Made by a program: the position numbers and the translations under genes. A stretch of 9,770 bases of DNA from JAZKFT01 sp043760535 (GTDB lineage: Bacteria > Bacteroidota > Bacteroidia > Chitinophagales > Chitinophagaceae), in NCBI GenBank assembly GCA_043760535.1, contig JAYUOV010000245.1, forward strand, positions 1 to 9,770. Direction: 5' to 3'. The notes beneath the pieces were generated by a model. The model was given only the letters and a program-made list of their open reading frames with translations. It did not search any database and was not told the origin of the DNA. This document shows, in pieces, positions 5,637-9,770 of the stretch (position 1 is its first letter; each line of letters begins with the position of its first letter).

Positions 5637-6950
5637 ATGAGTTTTACATTAGCAATAGTAGGCAGACCCAATGTGGGCAAAAGCACTTTTTTTAACAGGC
5701 TGTTAGAGCAACGCAAGGCCATTGTGGACGATGAAAGTGGCGTAACCCGTGATCGTCAGTATGGCGTGGCCGAATGGTGCGGCAAATCTTTTAACGTAAT
5801 AGACACTGGTGGTTTTGTGCCAGATAGCCAAGATATTTTCGAACGAGAAATAGCCAAGCAGGTAAAAATAGCCGTGCAAGAAGCCGACGCTATGTTGTTT
5901 ATGGTGGATGTAGCTACCGGCATTACCGATTTGGACGAAGTAATGGCCGATGTACTGCGCCGAACCACCAAGCCTGTTTTTTTAGCGGTAAACAAAGTAG
6001 ACAATAGCCAACGACAGTTGGATGCCACAGAGTTTTACTCCATGGGTTTTGAAAACACCTTTTTTTTAAGCAGCATGAGCGGTAGCGGCACCGGCGAAGT
6101 GCTGGATGCAGTAGCCGAACTAATTACACCCGAAGCAAGCGACGAAGTGCTGGACTTAGATGCCCTGCCAAAGTTTGCCATTATGGGCCAGCCAAATGTG
6201 GGCAAAAGCAGCCTACTAAATGCTTTAATAGGCCAGGAACGAACCATTGTAAGCGATATAGCAGGCACTACCCGAGATACGATACATACCCATTACAACC
6301 TGTTTCAAAAAGAATTTATATTGATTGATACCGCAGGTATCCGCCGCAAAACCAAGGTGAACGAAGATCTGGAGTTTTATAGCGTCATCCGTGCCATTAA
6401 GGCAATGGACGAAGCTGATATTTGCCTGTTGCTGATAGACGCTGTAAAGGGCCTTACAGCACAGGATATGAACATTTTTAGCCTAGCCGAAAAGAAAGGC
6501 AAAGGCATTGTAGTAATTGTAAACAAATGGGATTTGGTAGAAAAAGTAACCAACACAGCCCGAGATTACGAAAAAGAACTTAAGGCAAAATTTGCACCGT
6601 TTACAGATGTGCCAGTGCTGTTTGTATCTGCTACAGAAAAAACAAGAATTTTTAAAGTAATAGAATTAGCGCTGGAAGTGTACGAAAACAAAACCCGTAA
6701 AGTAGCCACTAGCAAGCTGAACGATATTATGCTAAAAGCCATACAAGCTTACAACCCACCAATGGTTAGGGGTAATTTAATAAAGATTAAATACGTAGTA
6801 CAGTTACCTACCTATGTTCCATCTTTTGCCTTTTTTACCAATTACCCCGACGATTTAAAAACCCCTTATAAAAATTACCTTGAAAACAAACTACGGGAAA
6901 ATTTCACTTTTACCGGTGTACCCATTAGGTTGTTTTTTAGAAAAAAGTAA
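5637..6950 (+). CDS. der: GTPase Der (EngA), double GTPase of ribosome assembly
   Basis: Der carries two GTPase domains in tandem and acts in 50S subunit biogenesis. The first domain shows GRPNVGKST (9-17), DTGG (56-59) and NKVD (119-122). The second shows GQPNVGKSS (184-192), DTAGIRRK (231-238), NKWDL (296-300) and the G5 SAT (331-333). A KH-like C-terminal domain runs from about 355 to 437, including NPPMVRGNLIKIKY and TFTGVPIRLFFRKK. The length of 437 residues is typical. I chose the ATG at 5637 because the P-loop strand follows at once (MSFTLAIVGRPNVGKS). A TTG at 5622 in the same frame would add five residues made only of heptamer-repeat sequence and is unlikely. No TAnnTTTG promoter is found between era and der, so transcription may come from era or an unrecognised promoter. 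It converges with the SpmA-SpmB gene. Confidence 0.97.
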   Translation: MSFTLAIVGRPNVGKSTFFNRLLEQRKAIVDDESGVTRDRQYGVAEWCGKSFNVIDTGGFVPDSQDIFEREIAKQVKIAVQEADAMLFMVDVATGITDLDEVMADVLRRTTKPVFLAVNKVDNSQRQLDATEFYSMGFENTFFLSSMSGSGTGEVLDAVAELITPEASDEVLDLDALPKFAIMGQPNVGKSSLLNALIGQERTIVSDIAGTTRDTIHTHYNLFQKEFILIDTAGIRRKTKVNEDLEFYSVIRAIKAMDEADICLLLIDAVKGLTAQDMNIFSLAEKKGKGIVVIVNKWDLVEKVTNTARDYEKELKAKFAPFTDVPVLFVSATEKTRIFKVIELALEVYENKTRKVATSKLNDIMLKAIQAYNPPMVRGNLIKIKYVVQLPTYVPSFAFFTNYPDDLKTPYKNYLENKLRENFTFTGVPIRLFFRKK

Positions 6951-6952
6951 AT

Positions 6953-7070
6953 TCAGAACTCCTTACCTATCGCTACGGATACCACATTATAATCGCAGTT
7001 TAAAAGCCTGTTAGTAGCAGCCTCATCCTTCTTTGGTATCTTCTACAAATGGAAGAAGAGAAAAGAATTC
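6953..7070 (-). pseudogene. Possible remnant of a gene's 3' end, frameshifted
   Basis: On the minus strand a frame ending in TGA at 6955-6953 reads DEAATNRLLNCDYN then VVSVAIGKEF, with protein-like composition. It is closed upstream by TAG at 7045-7043. One base over, the preceding stretch reads EFFSLLPFVEDTKE and joins it if a single base is removed near 7028, giving VEDTKE then DEAATN. That frame in turn meets TAA at 7073-7071. There is no start codon. I do not recognise the family. It may be a decayed gene tail or chance. Confidence 0.25.
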
Positions 7071-7119
7071 TTAAATCTAACCCACACTAACTTGTAATGG
7101 ATAACTACTTTGTAAATAT

Positions 7120-7250
7120 GGGCGTTCCGCCGCTAAAAATACAGGAGCGGCGGCGGGCTTTACGCTCCAATTTTTTTTGGCCAATCTATCTGTCTTTTAA
7201 AGGATAAACACCTGGCCAAAAAAAGATTTCCGCTGCAATCCCTAACGCAA
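7120..7250. repeat. Composite palindromic intergenic repeat element
   Basis: The outer ends are inverted: GGGCGTT (7120-7126) and CCCTAACGC (7240-7248), sharing GCGTT/AACGC. Inside are two hairpins: CCGCCGCT/AGCGGCGG (7127-7134 and 7146-7153), and TTTTTTTGGCCA/TGGCCAAAAAAA (7172-7183 and 7213-7224, perfect 12-bp arms, 29-nt loop). A 13-mer of the form TTTnCGCTnCAAT occurs twice in direct orientation, at 7159-7171 and 7227-7239, one copy on each side of the second hairpin. The layout resembles a dispersed intergenic repeat type I recall from Bacteroidota genomes, which is unverified. There is no coding capacity. It may double as a terminator between the two convergent genes. Confidence 0.7.
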
Positions 7251-7330
7251 CTATTAGCATGGCAGCTTGTAATTTATAAAAAACTGAGCGGCATTTCACC
7301 GATATGCTTATTAATAACCATCCGCAAATG

Positions 7331-8827
7331 CTAAGCTACAGCCCCAAAAAATAAGTAACACAATAGCACCGATGTGATAATACCCACAAGGTCGGCAAGC
7401 AGCATAGCACCCACAGCATAACGGGTATTTTTTACCGAAATAGAACCAAAGTAAACGGCTATCACATAAAAGGTAGTATCGCTGCTTCCTTGTAAAATGC
7501 AGCTAAGCCTTCCGGCAAAAGAGTCGGCACCATAAGTCTTCATCGTATCTACCATCATGCCCCTAGCACCGCCGCCGCTAAAGGGTTTAATGATGGCGGT
7601 AGGCAATCCATCTACAAAACGGGTATCGGCACCCAATGCAGCAAAAAGCTGTTTTAAGCCATTAATTAACACATCAAAAGCACCACTATTGCGCAGCATA
7701 CTAATGGCTACCAACATCCCCACCAAATAAGGAATAATACGAACGGCAGTATCAAAACCGCCCTTAGCACCTTGTATAAATGCATCAAAAACATCAATTT
7801 TTTTATACAGCCCCCCAAGTATAATCAGCAGAAAAATTACCAGTATTAATCCATTGCTAAGTATGCCAGAAAAAGATTGCACATGATCGCTGTTCAGCGT
7901 TTTAATATACACCACCAGCCCGGCTATGATAGCAGATAACCCCCCAATCCAAGCCAAAACCACAGGCTGTAATAAATTAATTTTTTGCTTAAAAGAAACG
8001 ATAAACATTGCCGCCATGGTGGCTGCAAAAGTGGCAATCATACAGGGTATAAAAATATCGGTAGGGTTGGCCGCTTTAGTACCTGCCCGAAGTGCAATAA
8101 TGCTAACCGGAATTAAGGTTAAACCCGAAGCGTGAAGACACAAAAACATAATCTGTGCATTACTAGCCCGTTCTTTTGTGGGGTTAATTTCTTGCAGGCT
8201 TTCCATAGCTTTTATGCCAAAAGGTGTGGCTGCATTATCCAGCCCTAAAAGGTTGGCACTAAAGTTCATCATCATGTGGCCCATAGCCGGGTGGCCCTTG
8301 GGCAAATCAGGAAAAATTTTGGAGAAAAAAGGGCCAATAATTCTTGATAGCACATTAATGCCACCTGCCTTTTCGGCAATGCCCATAAAACCCATAAACA
8401 ATGCCATAATACCAATAAGACCCATGCAAATATTTACCGCCACTTTACAGGTTTCTATAATGCCATCCACTGGTTTTTGTAGCCGATTAAGTACCTCTGT
8501 ATAAGTAAATACCCGTAATGCAGGGTACTCTTTTTTAAGTGTAGCCACCGAATCAGAAAATGGGTTATCGGTTATAATGGTGTTGCTTTCTTTAGCATTA
8601 GCCACCTGGGTATAAGCGAATCCTTTTATTCTTCTAGAAAAACTATCTACCGTTGCAATACCAGCATTGGCCGGGCTTCCCACCGTAGTGTAGGTGTAAG
8701 CATCATCACTTTTACCTGTAACTATGCGGGTAAAAATATCGTTTTGCCCATCTGTAAAAATGCAGCGGGTGCCAGCCACTAAAATGGCTATGATGATGAA
8801 CGCCGACCATATTCTGCTTAATGCCAT
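7331..8827 (-). CDS. SpmA-SpmB fusion, nucleoside-recognition (Gate) domain membrane protein
   Basis: This 498-residue inner-membrane protein joins SpmA-like and SpmB-like halves, which are separate spore maturation proteins in Bacillus. Helix 1 lies at about 5-22. The SpmA part covers about 122-310 and carries MGHMMMNFSANLLGLDNAAT and FGIKAMESLQ. The SpmB part covers about 320-498 and carries KPFSGGGARGMMVDTM and LQGSSDTTFYVIAVYFG, with several further hydrophobic helices (for example 325-340, 365-377, 475-495). In Bacteroidota, which do not form spores, such fusions are common and are annotated as nucleoside recognition domain proteins; their role and substrate are not established. An extra stretch of roughly 85 polar residues (about 38-122, between IFTRIVTGKS and IIETCKVAVNIC) separates helix 1 from the SpmA core. 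The ATG at 8827 opens directly into helix 1. It is divergent from ychF. Confidence 0.92.
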   Translation of the reverse strand: MALSRIWSAFIIIAILVAGTRCIFTDGQNDIFTRIVTGKSDDAYTYTTVGSPANAGIATVDSFSRRIKGFAYTQVANAKESNTIITDNPFSDSVATLKKEYPALRVFTYTEVLNRLQKPVDGIIETCKVAVNICMGLIGIMALFMGFMGIAEKAGGINVLSRIIGPFFSKIFPDLPKGHPAMGHMMMNFSANLLGLDNAATPFGIKAMESLQEINPTKERASNAQIMFLCLHASGLTLIPVSIIALRAGTKAANPTDIFIPCMIATFAATMAAMFIVSFKQKINLLQPVVLAWIGGLSAIIAGLVVYIKTLNSDHVQSFSGILSNGLILVIFLLIILGGLYKKIDVFDAFIQGAKGGFDTAVRIIPYLVGMLVAISMLRNSGAFDVLINGLKQLFAALGADTRFVDGLPTAIIKPFSGGGARGMMVDTMKTYGADSFAGRLSCILQGSSDTTFYVIAVYFGSISVKNTRYAVGAMLLADLVGIITSVLLCYLFFGAVA

Positions 8828-8919
8828 AAGATTGATTTAGAAATAACCCGAACCACGGATTAAGCTAAAATAGGCAATAACAGTTTTTTAATAAGATTTA
8901 ATCTGCCCTAATCCCCAAT

Positions 8920-8950
8920 TTCCTCATTACACCGGCGAAGGTTACATTTG
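8920..8950 (+). promoter_or_regulatory. Promoter of ychF
   Basis: TACATTTG (8943-8950) matches TAnnTTTG exactly and is preceded, after 20 nt, by TTC (8920-8922), one mismatch from the TTG element. Transcription should start near 8957. CGAAGG (8936-8941) and CCTTCG (8955-8960) flank the -7 box symmetrically, which could be an operator half-site pair. Confidence 0.6.
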
Positions 8951-8952
8951 CA

Positions 8953-8966
8953 GCCCTTCGTAGGGC
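8953..8966 (+). promoter_or_regulatory. Hairpin at the predicted 5' end of the ychF transcript
   Basis: GCCCT and AGGGC form a 5-bp GC-rich stem around the loop TCGT. It covers the predicted transcription start and ends exactly where the heptamer array begins at 8967. Confidence 0.4.
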
Positions 8967-9001
8967 AAATCGTAAATCGTAATTCATAAATCGCAAATCA
9001 A
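8967..9001 (+). repeat. Heptamer tandem array (AAATCGT) ending at the ychF start codon
   Basis: Five units of period 7 with consensus AAATCGT (two exact, then AATTCAT, AAATCGC and AAATCAA) end one base before the ychF ATG. Most unit junctions form TAA, so stop codons fall in shifting frames. The array fills most of the short leader and replaces any Shine-Dalgarno. Confidence 0.85.
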
Positions 9002-9002
9002 A

Positions 9003-9770
9003 ATGGCTTTACAAGCAGGTGTAGTCGGGCTTCCGAACGTAGGCAAATCAACGCTTTTTAACGCAGTAAGCAATAGTGCCAAGGCACAAGCAAGCAATTA
9101 TCGTTTTTGCACCATCGAACCCAATGTGGGTTTGGTAGATGTACCAGATGAACGCATGGATAAGCTGGAAGAACTGGTTAAACCCAACCGTAAAGTACCT
9201 ACCCAAATAGAGATTGTGGATATAGCTGGCCTTGTACGCGGCGCCAGCAAGGGAGAAGGACTTGGCAATAAATTTTTGGCCAATATTCGAGAGGTGGATG
9301 CTATTGTTCATGTAATCCGTTGTTTTGAAGATGAAAATATTTTAAGGGATGAAGGGCCGATAAACCCAGTTGGCGATAAGGATATTATTGACACTGAATT
9401 ACAATTGAAAGACCTAGAAAGTGTAGAGAAAAAATTTAGCAAGGCCGAAAAATTATTGCGAAACGCCGATGCCAAACAGAAGGCAGAATATGAGGTTTTA
9501 AAAAAGTGTAAAGACCACTTGGAAGCTGGTAAAAATATACGCACACTTGGCTTAGATAAAGTAGAACATATTGCAGTAGAAGACTTGTTTTTACTAACCG
9601 AAAAACCGGTACTCTATGTGGCCAATGTAGATGAACCATCTATGCACACTGGCAATAAATATTCGGATGCTTTAATGGCTGCCGTAAAAGATGAAGATGC
9701 ACAGGTAATAGTAATGAGCAACTCCATAGAAGCACAGATCAGCGAAATGGAAGACCCCGACGACAAGGCA
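9003..9770 (+). CDS. ychF: Ribosome-binding ATPase YchF (5' part, runs off the window)
   Basis: The frame is open from the ATG at 9003 to the window end, giving 256 residues of a protein that normally has about 365. YchF/Ola1 is an Obg-family protein that prefers ATP and binds ribosomes. Visible motifs are the P-loop GLPNVGKST (9-17), DIAGLVRGASKGEGLGNKF (73-91, the G3 region), VHVIRCFED (102-110, with the family's conserved His), and NVDE (208-211) in place of the usual NKxD, which fits the loss of GTP specificity. The insert at about 130-190 is charged (KKFSKAEKLLRNADAKQK) and fits the family's coiled-coil domain. The C-terminal TGS domain lies beyond the window. The start is fixed by the immediate P-loop strand. 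It has its own promoter, leader hairpin and heptamer array. Confidence 0.96.
   Translation, partial: MALQAGVVGLPNVGKSTLFNAVSNSAKAQASNYRFCTIEPNVGLVDVPDERMDKLEELVKPNRKVPTQIEIVDIAGLVRGASKGEGLGNKFLANIREVDAIVHVIRCFEDENILRDEGPINPVGDKDIIDTELQLKDLESVEKKFSKAEKLLRNADAKQKAEYEVLKKCKDHLEAGKNIRTLGLDKVEHIAVEDLFLLTEKPVLYVANVDEPSMHTGNKYSDALMAAVKDEDAQVIVMSNSIEAQISEMEDPDDKA

Larger units (their letters stand above)
6951..7330. other. Spacer between the convergent der and SpmA-SpmB genes
   Basis: These 380 bases hold a possible minus-strand gene remnant next to the der stop (6953-7070) and a composite palindromic repeat element (7120-7250). The last 80 bp contain only a 15-codon minus-strand frame (7315-7268, MVINKHIGEMPLSFL) of doubtful meaning. 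No simple rho-independent terminator for either gene is seen outside the palindromic element. Confidence 0.5.

Noticed and set aside
7120..7250. Integron attC site
   Set aside because: The GCGTT/AACGC ends recall attC, but the paired inner boxes and the single-stem layout are missing, and there is no cassette gene or integrase nearby.

Overview
The window looks like a chromosomal segment from a member of the Bacteroidota, most likely of Chitinophagaceae type. Four things point there: a secreted protein with a type IX secretion C-terminal sorting domain; promoters of the Bacteroidota form (TTG, about 20 nt, TAnnTTTG) with little sign of Shine-Dalgarno sequences; a tRNA gene without an encoded CCA end; and a fused SpmA-SpmB membrane protein. 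The family assignment is inference from gene content and sequence style, not from a search.

Left part (1 to about 3110, mostly minus strand): an AT-rich end with clustered GTAAT/ATTAC motifs, a conserved-looking hypothetical gene with a doubtful start (213-776), a strong terminator hairpin (854-887), a type IX secreted beta-propeller-like protein (910-2115), and murQ (2290-3105), the MurNAc-6-phosphate etherase of cell-wall recycling. An octamer tandem repeat follows the murQ stop codon.

Middle (3106-4440): a long AT-rich divergent spacer, a small single-repeat DUF1456 protein (3576-3824), a second AT-rich spacer, then a compact transcription unit: a near-perfect Bacteroidota promoter, a 130-nt leader with a possible 15-codon ORF, the initiator tRNA-fMet (4332-4403) and a perfect rho-independent terminator.

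Right part (4540-9770): three ribosome-associated GTPase/ATPase genes on the plus strand: era, der and the 5' part of ychF, which runs off the window. Der and the minus-strand SpmA-SpmB fusion (7331-8827) converge on a 380-bp spacer. That spacer holds a 130-bp composite palindromic repeat element and a possible gene remnant. The SpmA-SpmB gene and ychF diverge from a shared upstream region. Era and Der act in 30S and 50S assembly, YchF is a ribosome-binding ATPase, and tRNA-fMet starts translation, so this half is translation-centred.

No defence system, mobile gene or biosynthetic cluster is visible. The most unusual layer is non-coding. Period-7 tandem arrays end 1-2 nt before the ATG of der and ychF, each preceded by a small hairpin. 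Period-8 arrays sit directly after the TAG stop codons of murQ and era. The composite palindrome lies between two gene 3' ends.
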